Assembly (NCBI GenBank): GCA_964017235.1
Contig: OZ024938.1
Coordinates: 9,787,454 to 9,851,453 of the forward strand
Length of the DNA stretch: 64,000 nucleotides
Source: Sabellastarte sp. h YS-2021
Lineage: Eukaryota > Annelida > Polychaeta > Sabellida > Sabellidae
Reading direction: 5' to 3'
Position numbers and translations under genes: made by a program. Shown one piece after another: positions 42,501-54,255 of this stretch; position 1 is the stretch's first letter, and each line of letters opens with the position of its first letter. A model generated the notes under the pieces. That model worked only from the letters and a program-made list of their open reading frames with translations. It was not told the DNA's origin and searched no databases.

Positions 42501-45500
42501 TTCCCCTCCCCAAAAATGGCGGCCATTTTGAATTTTCGAATTTTTGCCAAAAATGGCAAAACACAAATTTCCTTCTATCTCCTTAACCGTGCCAGATAGA
42601 GCGATTTTGTCAAAATTTTCGACCCACAGGGTATCTGAGCATTGTACTCTTGGTAATTTTCCAAAAAATTTCCCCTCCCCAAAAATGGCGGCCATTTTGA
42701 ATTTTCGAATTTTTGCCAAAAATGGCAAAACACAAATTTGCTTCTATCTCCTTAACCGTGCGAGATAGAGCGATTTCGTCGAAATTTTCGCCCCACAGGG
42801 TATCTAAGGAATGCAATCTTTGCAATTTTCCCAAAATTTTCCCCTCCCCCAAAAATGGCGGCCATTTTGAATTTTCGAATTTTTGCCAAAAATGGCAAAA
42901 CACAAATTTGCTTCTATCTCCTTAACCGTGCGAGATAGAGCGATTTCATCGAAATTTTCGACCCACAGGGTATATAAGGAATGCAATCTTTGCAATTTTC
43001 AAAAAATTTTCCCCTCCCCCAAAAATGGCGGCCATTTTGAATTTTCGCCAAAAATGGCAAAACACTAATTTGCTTCTATCTCCTTAACCGTGCGAGATAG
43101 AGCGATTTCATCAAAATTTTCGACGCACAGGGTATCTAAGCAATGCAATCTTTGCAATTTTCAAAAAATTTTCCCCTCCCCAAAAATGGCGGCCATTTTG
43201 AATTTTCGAAGTTTTGCCAAAAATGGCAAAACACAAATTTGCTTCTATCTCCTTAACCGTGCCAGATAGAGCGATTTCGTCAAAATTTTCGACCCACAGG
43301 GTATCTGAGCATTGTACTCTTGGTAATTTAAAAAAAAATTTCCCCTCCCCAAAAATGGCGGCCATTTTGAATTTTCGAATTTTTGCCAAAAATGGCAAAA
43401 CACTAATTTGCTTCTATCTCCTTAACCGTGCGAGATAGAGTGATTTCGTCGAAATTTTCGACCCACAGGGTATCTAAGGAATGCAATCTTTGCAATTTTC
43501 AAAAAATTTTCCCCTCCCCAAAAATGGCGGCCATTTTGAATTTTCGAAGTTTTGCCAAAAATGGCAAAACACAAATTTCCTTCTATCTCCTTAACCATGC
43601 GAGATAGAGCGATTTCGTCAAAATTTTCGACCCACAGGTATTTGAGCATTGTATTCTTGGCAATTTAAAAAAAAATTTCCCCTCCCCTAAAATGGCGGCC
43701 ATTTTGAATTTTCAAATTTTTGCCAAAAATGGCAAAACACAAATTTGCTTCTATCTCCTTAACCATGCGAGATAGAGCGATTTCGTCGAAATTTTTCAAC
43801 CCACAGGGTATCTAAGGAATGCAATCTTTGCAATTTTCAAAAAAATTTCCCCTCCCCAAAAATGGCAGCCATTTTGAATTTTCGAATTTTTGCCCAAAAT
43901 GGAAAAACACAAACTGGCCTTAACCGTGCAAAATAGAGTTATTTTGTTGAAATTTTTGACCCATATGGTATCTAAGAAATGTACTCTTGGCAATTTTCAA
44001 AAAAATTTCCTTTTCCCAAAAATGGCGGCCATTTTGAATTTTCAAATTTTTGCCAAAAATAGAAAAACAGGAATTTGCTTCTATCTTCTTAACCGTGCAA
44101 GATAGAGTGATTTCGTCAAAATTTTCAACCCAACCAATGCAAAAAGGCATGAAGCTGAAATAATTTACATCTACACTAACAAATATTTAAGCATCATTGA
44201 TATATTTTACAAATGAAACAGGGTCTTGTAAGACTACTGTACAATTTGGGCAAAAGGTTCATGGGTGGACATTACACATGATAATGTGTGTTCTTCTATG
44301 CTATCCTGTTTCTATTCGCATCTACTATCAACAGGGCGGCCTATTTCTAGTATTTGCAATTTTCAAAAAATTTTCCCCTCCCCAAAAATGGCGGCCATTT
44401 TGAATTTTCGAATTTTTGCCCAAAATGGCAAAACACAAATTTGCTTCTATCTCCTTAACCGTGCGAGATAGAGCGATTTCGGCAAAATTTTCGATGCACA
44501 GGGTATCTAAACAATGCAATCTTTGCAATTTTCCAAAAATTTTCCCCTCCCCAAAAATGGCGGCCATTTTGAATTTTCGAATTTTTGCCAAAAATGGCAA
44601 AACACAAATTTCCTTCTATCTCCTTAACCGTGCCAGATAGAGCGATTTTGTCAAAATTTTCGACCCACAGGGTATCTGAGCATTGTACTCTTGGTAATTT
44701 TCCAAAAAATTTCCCCTCCCCAAAAATGGCGGCCATTTTGAATTTTCGAATTTTTGCCAAAAATGGCAAAACACAAATTTGCTTCTATCTCCTTAACCGT
44801 GCGAGATAGAGCGATTTCGTCGAAATTTTCGCCCCACAGGGTATCTAAGGAATGCAATCTTTGCAATTTTCCCAAAATTTTCCCCTCCCCCAAAAATGGC
44901 GGCCATTTTGAATTTTCGAATTTTTGCCAAAAATGGCAAAACACAAATTTGCTTCTATCTCCTTAACCGTGCGAGATAGAGCGATTTCATCGAAATTTTC
45001 GACCCACAGGGTATATAAGGAATGCAATCTTTGCAATTTTCAAAAAATTTTCCCCTCCCCCAAAAATGGCGGCCATTTTGAATTTTCGCCAAAAATGGCA
45101 AAACACTAATTTGCTTCTATCTCCTTAACCGTGCGAGATAGAGCGATTTCATCAAAATTTTCGACGCACAGGGTATCTAAGCAATGCAATCTTTGCAATT
45201 TTCAAAAAATTTTCCCCTCCCCAAAAATGGCGGCCATTTTGAATTTTCGAAGTTTTGCCAAAAATGGCAAAGCACAAATTTCCTTCTATCTCCTTAACCA
45301 TGCGAGATAGAGCGATTTCGTCAAAATTTTCGACCCACAGGTATTTGAGCATTGTATTCTTGGCAATTTAAAAAAAAATTTCCCCTCCCCTAAAATGGCG
45401 GCCATTTTGAATTTTCAAATTTTTGCCAAAAATGGCAAAACACAAATTTGCTTCTATCTCCTTAACCATGCGAGATAGAGCGATTTCGTCGAAATTTTTC

Positions 45501-48091
45501 AACCCACAGGGTATCTAAGGAATGCAATCTTTGCAATTTTCAAAAAAATTTCCCCTCCCCAAAAATGGCAGCCATTTTGAATTTTCGAATTTTTGCCCAA
45601 AATGGAAAAACACAAACTGGCCTTAACCGTGCAAAATAGAGTTATTTTGTTGAAATTTTTGACCCATATGGTATCTAAGAAATGTACTCTTGGCAATTTT
45701 CAAAAAAATTTCCTTTTCCCAAAAATGGCGGCCATTTTGAATTTTCAAATTTTTGCCAAAAATAGAAAAACAGGAATTTGCTTCTATCTTCTTAACCGTG
45801 CAAGATAGAGTGATTTCGTCAAAATTTTCAACCCAACCAATGCAAAAAGGCATGAAGCTGAAATAATTTACATCTACACTAACAAATATTTAAGCATCAT
45901 TGATATATTTTACAAATGAAACAGGGTCTTGTAAGACTACTGTACAATTTGGGCAAAAGGTTCATGGGTGGACATTACACATGATAATGTGTGTTCTTCT
46001 ATGCTATCCTGTTTCTATTCGCATCTACTATCAACAGGGCGGCCTATTTCTAGTATTTGCAATTTTCAAAAAATTTTCCCCTCCCCAAAAATGGCGGCCA
46101 TTTTGAATTTTCGAATTTTTGCCCAAAATGGCAAAACACAAATTTGCTTCTATCTCCTTAACCGTGCGAGATAGAGCGATTTCGGCAAAATTTTCGATGC
46201 ACAGGGTATCTAAACAATGCAATCTTTGCAATTTTCCAAAAATTTTCCCCTCCCCAAAAATGGCGGCCATTTTGAATTTTCGAATTTTTGCCAAAAATGG
46301 CAAAACACAAATTTCCTTCTATCTCCTTAACCGTGCCAGATAGAGCGATTTTGTCAAAATTTTCGACCCACAGGGTATCTGAGCATTGTACTCTTGGTAA
46401 TTTTCCAAAAAATTTCCCCTCCCCAAAAATGGCCGTCATTTTGAATTTTCGGCAAAAATGGCAAAACACAAATTTGCTTCTATCTCCTTAACCGTGCGAG
46501 ATAGAACGATTTCGTCGAAATTTTCGACCCACAGGGTATCTAAGGAATACAATCTTTGCAATTTCCCCAAAATTTTCCCCTCCCCAAAAATGGCAGCCAT
46601 TTTGAATTTTCGAATTTTTGCCAAAAATGGCAAAACACAAATTTGCTTCTATCTCCTTAATCGTGCGAGATAGAGCGATTTCGTCGAAATTTTTAACCCT
46701 CAGGGTATCTGAGCATTGTACTCTTAGTAATTTTTACAAAATTTTCCCCTCCCCAAAAATGGCGGCCATTTTGAATTTTAGAATTTGTGCCAAAAATGGC
46801 AAAACACTAATTTGCTTCTATCTCCTTAACCGTGCGAGATAGAGTGATTTCGTCGAAATTTTCGACCCACAGGGTATCTAAGGAATGCAATCTTTGCAAT
46901 TTTCAAAAAATTTTCCCCTCCCCAAAAATGGCGGCCATTTTGAATTTTCGAATTTTTGCCAAAAATGGCAAAACACAAATTTGCTTCTATCTCCTTAACC
47001 GTGCCAGATAGAGCGATTTCGTCAAAATTTTCGACCCACACGGTATCTGAGCATTGTACTCTTGGTAATTTTCCAAAAATTTTCCCCTCCCCAAAAATGG
47101 CGGCCATTTTAAATTTTCGAATTTTTGCCAAAAATGGCAAAACACAAATTTGCTTCTATCTCCTTAACCGTGCGAGATAGAGCGATTTCGGCAAAATTTT
47201 CGACCCACAGGGTATCTAAGCAATGCAATCTTTGCAATTTTCAAAAAATTTTCTCCTCCCCAAAAATGGCGGCCATTTTGAATTTTCGAAGTTTTGCCAA
47301 AAATGGCAAAACACAAATTTCCTTCTATCTCCTTAACCATGCGAGATAGAGCGATTTCGTCAAAATTTTCGACCCACAGGTATTTGTGCATTGTATTTTT
47401 GGCAATTTAAAAAAAAATTTCCCCTCCCCTAAAATGGCGGCCATTTTGAATTTTCGAATTTTTGCCAAAAATGGCAAAACACAAATCTGCTTCTATTTCC
47501 TTAACCATGCGAGATAGAGCGATTTCGTCGAAATTTTTGACCCACAGGGTATCTAAGGAATGTAATCTTTGCAATTTTCAAAAAAATTTTCCCCTCCCCA
47601 AAAATGTCAGCCATTTTGAATTTTCGTATTTTTGCCCAAAATGGAAAAACACAAACTGGCCTTAACCGTGCAAAATAGAGTTATTTCGTTGAAATTTTCG
47701 ACCTATAGGGTATCTAAGAAATGTACTCTTGGCAATTTTCAAAAAAATTTCCTTTTCCCAAAAATGGCGGCCATTTTGAATTTTCAAATTTTTGCCAAAA
47801 ATAGAAAAACAGGAATTTGCTTCTATCTTCTTAACCGTGCAAGATAGAGTGATTTCATCAAAATTTTCAACCCAACCAATGCAAAAAGGCATGAAGCTGA
47901 AATAATTTACATCTACACTAACAAATATTTAAGCATCATTGATATATTTTACAAATGAACAGGGTCTTGTAAGACTACTGTACAATTTGGGCAAAAGGTT
48001 CATGGGTGGACATTACACATGATAATGTGTGTTCTTCTATGCTATCCTGTTTCTATTCGCATCTACTATCAACAGGGCGGCCTATTTCTAG
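39588..48091 (+). mobile_element. Rolling-circle-like (Helitron/HINE-type) element B, satellite-expanded
   Basis: It starts TTATGTCCACC with a terminal hairpin (TGTCCACCCCCC / GGGGGGTGGA, 39,591-39,613) and ends CTATTTCTAG. No target duplication; the next host base is T. The short relative at 56,864-57,527 has the same head and tail with one satellite unit. Here one head (39,588-40,015) is followed by about 40 units of a 169-bp satellite and four copies of the tail. No Rep/helicase is encoded, so it is non-autonomous. Assignment to Helitron-like elements rests on ends, hairpin and insertion mode, not on a protein. Confidence 0.65.
40016..48091. repeat. Satellite C (169 bp) in a higher-order array with four tails
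   Basis: The unit includes AAAAATGGCGGCCATTTTGA, GAGATAGAGCGATTTCGTC and GACCCACAGGGTATCTAAG. Starts recur every 168-170 bp. Tail blocks of about 215 bp (GCAAAAAGGCATGAAGCTGA to CTAG) end at 42,309, 44,350, 46,053 and 48,091, giving higher-order steps of 2041, 1703 and 2038 bp; the first two differ by 338, twice 169. Each internal tail is joined to the same satellite position (CTAG/TATTTGCAATTTTC). All short open frames here follow the period, shift frame each unit (169 is not a multiple of 3) and exist on both strands. Confidence 0.95.
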
Positions 48092-48100
48092 TTTTTTATT

Positions 48101-49096
48101 CGAAGAGCTTAGATACACGGCACCGTGACTTTAATATTTACCTTATTTCCAGGGCCTCGTGCACAAAGTGTAAACATTAAATCCACCATGTGAAAGTGGA
48201 ATTGTAAAATAGACTGGTACCCAAAGAATTTTTTTATTGACTGGTAAATTGATATATAAATGTCACAGATACCAAAGACACAGTAAGCAATAAAATCACA
48301 TGAAACAATGTACAACAACCAAGGAGTGCCATAAAATCACATAGTATAACATACAAAAAACAAATTGTGCACTAAAATCACATGGTACAACATACAACAA
48401 CAAAAGAGTGCAATAGTCTATGGATTACAAATGTCAATATTTACAGTCTTTTAATTGTTCATAACTTGAATAGCTCATTCCCACACAAAACCTAGCCATT
48501 TTCATGACATCTACATTAAACTATCTTTTTGAATAAGATGTATAAGTACTATCACACTTCTATACAGTAGTAGTAGTCCAAATAACACATCCCATTTATC
48601 AATCTCCTTGTATAACACTATAGACACTATTAGACAGTATAAACTGAACTGATGCTGACCCCACTCGACCCCACCTTTTATAAGCAAATGAGAAGAGTCA
48701 ATTGCTATTCACCAAATGTCACCCTGCTATGCATAACTCACAGGTGAGAACACTAACAGTGGCATCCAATTACTCAAATGCAATTGAGAAAACTCAACAC
48801 TGACACCCAGTTAGGAATAATGCAATTAAGATATTTTACATTAAAGCCCTCACACCCAATTGATTGTTGATTGGAGACCAGCTTAATTGGAAAAACGAAT
48901 CTGATGTCAGCATGGCTGTGAGTGCAGAATGAAATTACACTTTGGATAAAATGGATCGTTATTGTGATTTATGAACTGAGATGTCATTCATTGATCTGTA
49001 AGTACTAACTTATAGTTAAACTTAAGTGTTTCTATATTGGGGCCGTGTATTTAAGCGTGACATTAAATCCACGATGCCGTGGATCGAAGCTCTTCG
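48101..49096. mobile_element. 996-bp TIR element with 9-bp TSD
   Basis: CGAAGAGCTTAGATACACGG at the left pairs with CCGTGGATCGAAGCTCTTCG at the right. TTTTTTATT flanks both sides (48,092-48,100 and 49,097-49,105). The duplication length suggests Mutator-like. No ORF recognised. Confidence 0.85.
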
Positions 49097-49349
49097 TTTT
49101 TTATTTCCCATCCTCGTGCATTCCCGAATACTGTGTAAGGTAGATAAAGTGACGATGTATATATTACGAGCAATCTGTGTAACCAGGCATTACACATAAC
49201 AGCTGAATATTTCAGTCATTTCGCGAAATGCCTTAACAGTCCAGACATTTTACGAAATGCCTAGGCATTCCATGAAATGACTGAAACTGAGCTCTAGGCA
49301 TTACATACAGTCTTCTATCATGTTTGGCAATTATTCATAAATTGAATTT

Positions 49350-49545
49350 CGTCAGCCAGTGAATTTTGTCACCTGTCATTTAAACCCCCAAAAACCAGCA
49401 ATACTTGTGTTTAAATACATGTAACTGCAATTTGTAATTGTAATATGTAATTCAGCGATGGAAATTAAGTGTAAACATGATTTTTAATTTTGTCATGAAA
49501 TGCAGGTGACGAAATTCACTGGGTGACAAAATTCACTGGCTGAGC
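49350..49545. repeat. Inverted repeat, probable MITE
   Basis: CAGCCAGTGAATTTTGTCAC (49,353) is mirrored by GTGACAAAATTCACTGGCTG (49,522), with a duplicated inner copy GTGACGAAATTCACTGG. Short GCATTTCGTAAAAT-type palindromes precede it (49,200-49,290). Confidence 0.6.
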
Positions 49546-49829
49546 AGTATCCTTCTTTTTGTATATTTGAGCGACTATATTTCATGCCTTTTGATGAACA
49601 ACAATAATGCAAATGCTATAACAATCATAAAACTATTATCAATATTATTGAAACTGTTTTGTTATCACTATCCATACAAAAATCCGTGATGGTGAAGTAT
49701 CTTTGAAAAATGGAGTCCAACTGAATACATCACCTCAAAAAAATGGAGTCATTTTTTTGGAGTACTGTGTTATGGTTTGCAGTAAAATCATCTAAGAGTG
49801 TGGTTAACCTAAGGTTTTAACAGATCAAA

Positions 49830-51130
49830 GTTCAGCAGCCAGGCTTATATTGGCAAACAAAACAAAAAGTAAAAATTCAAGCATCTCTGGCTTTCTTCAA
49901 CTGTCTCTTATTGATACCAAACCCAACAACAAGTGGAGACCTATCCTTGATCTGAGCTCACTAAGCAAATTTCTGAAGTCAGAAAAATTCAAAATAGAGA
50001 CACCAGATAGTATAAGAACTTCCTTGCAAACAGACGAATGGGTAACATCCATAGATTTCAAGGATGCTTACTTCCATATCCCAGTAAGCCTACAGGCCAG
50101 GAAATAGTGGTAAAGATGGCAAACCAGATAGTTGATTTCTGTTCGAATCATATAAATGTAAATGAAATCCAGTGACAGAAGTGCATAAATCGGTTCCCGA
50201 AATGTCACATATTTCCCAACAAACGTATAAAATAGTGCACAGAAACACTTAAAAATATTTACTCGTGTAATATTTTGTCAATATACACTGAAATAATTTC
50301 CAAAACTTCCAATTTTAATGACAAATAAACAGCATTTTACTTCCCTTTATGTTTCATGTACACACATAGAAAACAGTCTATTTTGGTGTATACTAATTCA
50401 AACAAATCGGTTTTCATTGAATTTTTGTTTTTGGGACTCGGTTTTAAAATTTACTTTCGATCGTAACACTACCAGGAAATATGTACGTTTTCACGTTCAA
50501 GGTCAATCCTACCAATAACTTCAATTCAAGGCTCTGCTATTTGGTCTGTAAAATACTCCTTTGGAATTCACAATGATACTCAAGGAACTGAAGCCAATGG
50601 CTCAAAACAAGGGTATAAGATTCCACCAGTACCTAGATGATTGGTTGGTCAGAGCCACATCCCACTAAACCTGTCTCCAGCATACTCAGGCTCTTGTAGC
50701 TATATGTCAGGATCTAGGTTAGATAGTAAACATGGAAAACTTAGAACTAGAGCCTAAACAAATAGGCCACTAGTTTGACATCGAGGAGGGCAAGGTTAGG
50801 CCCAACCTAGAATGTTGGAAGTCCTTAAACTTCAAAATTTAGAAAATGCTCAGTTCTCACTGACCCCTTTTGCCGGGTCAAGCAGCTCGATTCTGTGGCA
50901 TCTGAAAAATGGTTTAAAAATCCCTGGAGGATCCCAGAATCTTTAGAAACGGTGATCTCGATCCCAAAGTCTATCCATCAGCACTGCAAATGGTGGCTCC
51001 AGGAAGCCAATGTCGATGAAGGTCAGTCACTACACCCACTCAGCCATGCTCTTCAGATCATGAAGGATAGGGTGCTCAGTTAGGAGAGCTCACTGCAAGA
51101 GGGACTTGGTCCCTGTCAGAAAGCCAGTGA
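49830..51130 (+). pseudogene. Second DIRS-like reverse transcriptase remnant
   Basis: KPNNKWRPILDLSSLSKFLK and SIRTSLQTDEWVTSIDFKDA (49,850-50,107), then after an insertion RKYVRFHVQGQSYQFKALLF, RFHQYLDDWLVRA (YLDD at 50,630-50,641) and a later RNase H-approach block (50,895-51,083). Several stops and shifts. Same family as 27.4-31.8 kb but a different copy; no recombinase part follows. Confidence 0.8.
50105..50471. mobile_element. 367-bp hAT MITE inside the DIRS remnant
   Basis: Ends TAGTGGTAA and (rc) TAGTGTTAC. Flanks CCAGGAAA at 50,097-50,104 and 50,472-50,479 are a perfect 8-bp duplication. Removing the insert and one copy of the duplication rejoins the reading frame across ...QARKYVRFHVQ. 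Confidence 0.9.
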
Positions 51131-51239
51131 CAAATAAACTACCTGGAACTTTAGGACCCCAAAGGAGTTCCAAGACCTCTACTTAGACATTGTTCAGAGA
51201 TTGTTCTTCTGGAAACAGACAACACCACAGATGTTGCCT

Positions 51240-51930
51240 GCATAAACAAGGTATGAGGCATGAGATCTGGCTGGCTGTCACCTGACATTATGGCATCACT
51301 CTGCGGTGTCCACATCTGCATGAACAACTTCTCCATAAGTACAAGGCCGAGAGACATGCTGTTAGTTTTAAAAGATAGCTTATCTATCGAGGATGATAAA
51401 TCATTAAAGGCGTGCAGAACTGTGTGTTTTAACACTTTACAATAATTTTCTTAATGACCGTTGAAGGGATTTTTCTAATATTTTGCATATATGTACAAGG
51501 CCACAAGTAGATTTACTTGTGTGAGTATCAGGCCTGGATTTTTGTAGTTAGTTTTTTTATGTCAGCTGACTTGTCACTCACCTGACATTATGGCATCACT
51601 CTTTGGCATCTGTGTAGGTATCCACGTGAACAACTTCTCCAAAACTACAAGGCTCAGAGACATGGTGTCACTTTTAAAAGATACCTTATCTATCAAGAAT
51701 AAAAAATTGTTCAAGGCATGGAGATCTGTTTGTTTGTCTGTTCCCAGTGCCATTACAAGTGAGATACCCCCAAACAAAGTGTGAAAATTTCAGCACTTTA
51801 TCGCAATTTTCTCATTGACTATTGGACGGATTTCTCTCTTATCTTGCATATATGTACTAGGCCACAAGTAGATTCCCTTGTGTGAGTTTCAGGCCTGGAT
51901 CTTTCTTAATTAGTTTTTTATGAATTTTTA
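51240..51930. repeat. Two diverged tandem copies of a 300-360 bp repeat
   Basis: CACCTGACATTATGGCATCA occurs at 51,280 and 51,580. AACAACTTCTCC and CATATATGTAC(A/T)AGGCCACAAG follow in each. Frames on both strands are repeat-derived. Confidence 0.75.
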
Positions 51931-51939
51931 AAATAATTT

Positions 51940-52107
51940 TTAATGCATTAAATCATGCACTAAATCACTTATAACTTGAAAAGTATTGCATTTAGAGCAT
52001 TTGTTAAAATACACGTATGTTATTCAGCTACTTTTTCCATAGCTACAACATGGTGAGTAACTTGGGTGTCTGTCCCAATAGCTAAGTGAATAATAGCGAC
52101 TTTGAAC
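51940..52107. repeat. Satellite A unit (left flank of the hAT composite)
   Basis: TAACTTGAAAAGTATTGCAT, TGTTATTCAGCTAC and AATAGCGACTTT match the 59.5-62.0 kb array in the same order. Confidence 0.75.
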
Positions 52108-52402
52108 CAGGGTTGGGCTTTTGCCGTCAAAAACTGGTTTAAACTGTCAAAAATTGTTAAAAACCTCAGGAAGGATATAAAACAGTCAAAACCACTGAGA
52201 TGGTAAAGATGAGTGGAACAACTAATTCACTATATTAATATTATGTTTTATTACATTTTGCCTGACATTATGGTTCTTTTTACATAACTTTACATTATCA
52301 AAACTATCAAGTAAGCAAATTTACTCTACCTTAACTCATGCCTTAAAATTACACTACCTTAACAGATGTCATAATTATCCCTTTCAATGGCCTGTGTTAT
52401 AA

Positions 52403-52582
52403 TACAGTAGAACCTCAATTATCCAACCCTCTTGGGAGAGTAACAATTAGGTTGGATAATAGAAAGGTCAGATAATAGAAAGCCTAAAATAACAGGTTTA
52501 AATGGAGTTGAGAGAGTGAACTGGAGGTCGGATAATTGAAAATTCGGATAATAGAGGGTCGGATAATAGAGTTTATACTGTA
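52403..52582. mobile_element. Pogo/Tigger-like MITE (CAGTAGAACCTC family)
   Basis: TACAGTAGAACCTC at the left and its diverged complement at the right (GAGTTTATACTGTA), with internal GGATAATAGA repeats. TA target. The remnant at 20,601 belongs to the same family. Confidence 0.7.
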
Positions 52583-52594
52583 TTATGTTTTATT

Positions 52595-52616
52595 AAGCGT
52601 CCCTTGCGGGACGCTT
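52595..52616. other. 5-prime terminal hairpin of element A
   Basis: AAGCGTCCC-TTGC-GGGACGCTT: perfect stem of nine, loop of four. Confidence 0.9.
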
Positions 52617-52980
52617 GTTTGTGTATGGGAGACCTTCAGGCTCCGCCGGCTCCACATTTTGTTTTCCTTATAACTCTGTAACCGTTAGGCGGATTCTTTT
52701 CAAATTTGGCAGGTTTAGGCAGTAGCCTTAGGGATTTTTTTTGAATATGCTGCAGTGACATTTCAACCAATCAGAGAGGTCACATGACCAAAAATGTCTT
52801 TTTTCGATGGGGAAGCTTGTCCGGATGATAACTTGAAAGGAATTTTATCAATTCACCTGAAACTTGGCAAATACATTCATTCTATTAAAATCTGGAAATC
52901 ATTAGATTTTGGCATTGATTGGTTAAGAAATGGCCGAGTAATTAATGATTAATTAATCATTACGAATTTTCCAAATAAGG

Positions 52981-54255
52981 AAAGCACAAAAATGCTTATA
53001 TCTCGAAAACCGTGCTAGATAGAGCGATTTCGACGAAATTTTTGATCGCAGGGTATCTCTGCGGGGTAGTTTTCCCAATTTTCAAAAAAATTTTGTCTCG
53101 TCAAAAAATAGCGGCCATTTTGAATTTTCGAATTTTTCGCAAAAATTGCAAAAACACAAAAATGCTTATATCTCGAAAACCGTGCTAGATAGAGCGATTT
53201 CGACGAAATTTTTGACCCACAGGGTATCTCTGCGGAGTAGTTATCGTAATTTTGAAAAAAATTTTTGTCTCGCCAAAAATGGCGGCCATTTTGAATTTTC
53301 GAATTTTTCGCAAAAATGGCAAAACATAAAAATGCTTATATCTCGAAAACCGTAGTAGATAGAGCGATTTCGACGAAATTTTTGATCTACAGGGTATCTC
53401 TAGAGAGTAGCCATGCCTATTTTCAAAAAAATTTTGTCTCACCAAAAATGGCGGCCATTTTGAATTTTCGAATTTTTCGCAAAAATTGCAAAACATAAAA
53501 ATGCTTATATCTCGAAAACCCTGCTAGATAGAGCGATTTCGATGAAATTTTTGAGCCACAGGGTATCTGCAGAGTAGCCATGCCAATTTTCAAAAAAAAA
53601 TTTCTCGCCAAAAATGGCGGCCATTTTGAATTTTTGAATTTTTCGCAAAATTGCAAAACATAAAAATGCTTATATCTTGAAAACCGTGCTAGATAGAGCG
53701 ATTTCGACGAAATTTTTGACCCACAGGATATCTCTGTAGAGTAACCATGCCTATTTTCAAAAAAATTTTATCTTGCCAAAAATGGCGGCCATTTTGAATT
53801 TTTGAATTTTTCGCAAAAATTGCAAAACATAAAAATGCTTATATCTCGAAAACCCTGCTAGATGAGCGATTTCGACGAAATTTTTGACCCACAGGGTATC
53901 TCTGCAGAGTAGCCATGCCAATTTTCAAAAAAAAAAATTCTCGCAAAAAATGGCGGCCATTTTGAATTTTCGAATTTTTCGCAAAATTGCAAAACATAAA
54001 AATGCTTATATCTCGAAAACCGTGCTAGATAGAGCGATATCGACGAAATTTTTTACCCACAGGGTATCTCTGCAGAGTAGCCATGCCAATTTTCAAAAAA
54101 ATTTTATCTTGCCAAAAATGGCGGCCATTTTGAATTTTCGAATTTTTGCGCAAAAATTGCAAAACACAAAAATGCTAATATTTCGAAAACCGTGCTACAT
54201 AGAGCAATTTCGACGAAATTTTTGATCTTCAGGGTATCTCTGCAGAGCAGCTATC
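52981..54255. repeat. Satellite D (about 170 bp), sister of satellite C
   Basis: The unit has CTTATATCTCGAAAACCGTG, TAGATAGAGCGATTTCGACG, ATTTTTGACCCACAGGGTAT and ATGGCGGCCATTTTGAATTT. About seven units; further degraded units at 56,330-56,650. The order of blocks is as in satellite C. Confidence 0.9.

Noticed and set aside
40497-47892. Dozens of 60-104 aa open frames on both strands (MPKMAKHKF..., MPFLAKIRKFKM...)
   Set aside because: They recur with the 169-bp satellite period, occur on both strands, and the period is not a multiple of three. They are repeat artefacts, not a protein family.
53146-54225. Open frames such as MQKHKNAYISKTVLDRAIST
   Set aside because: Same explanation in satellite D.
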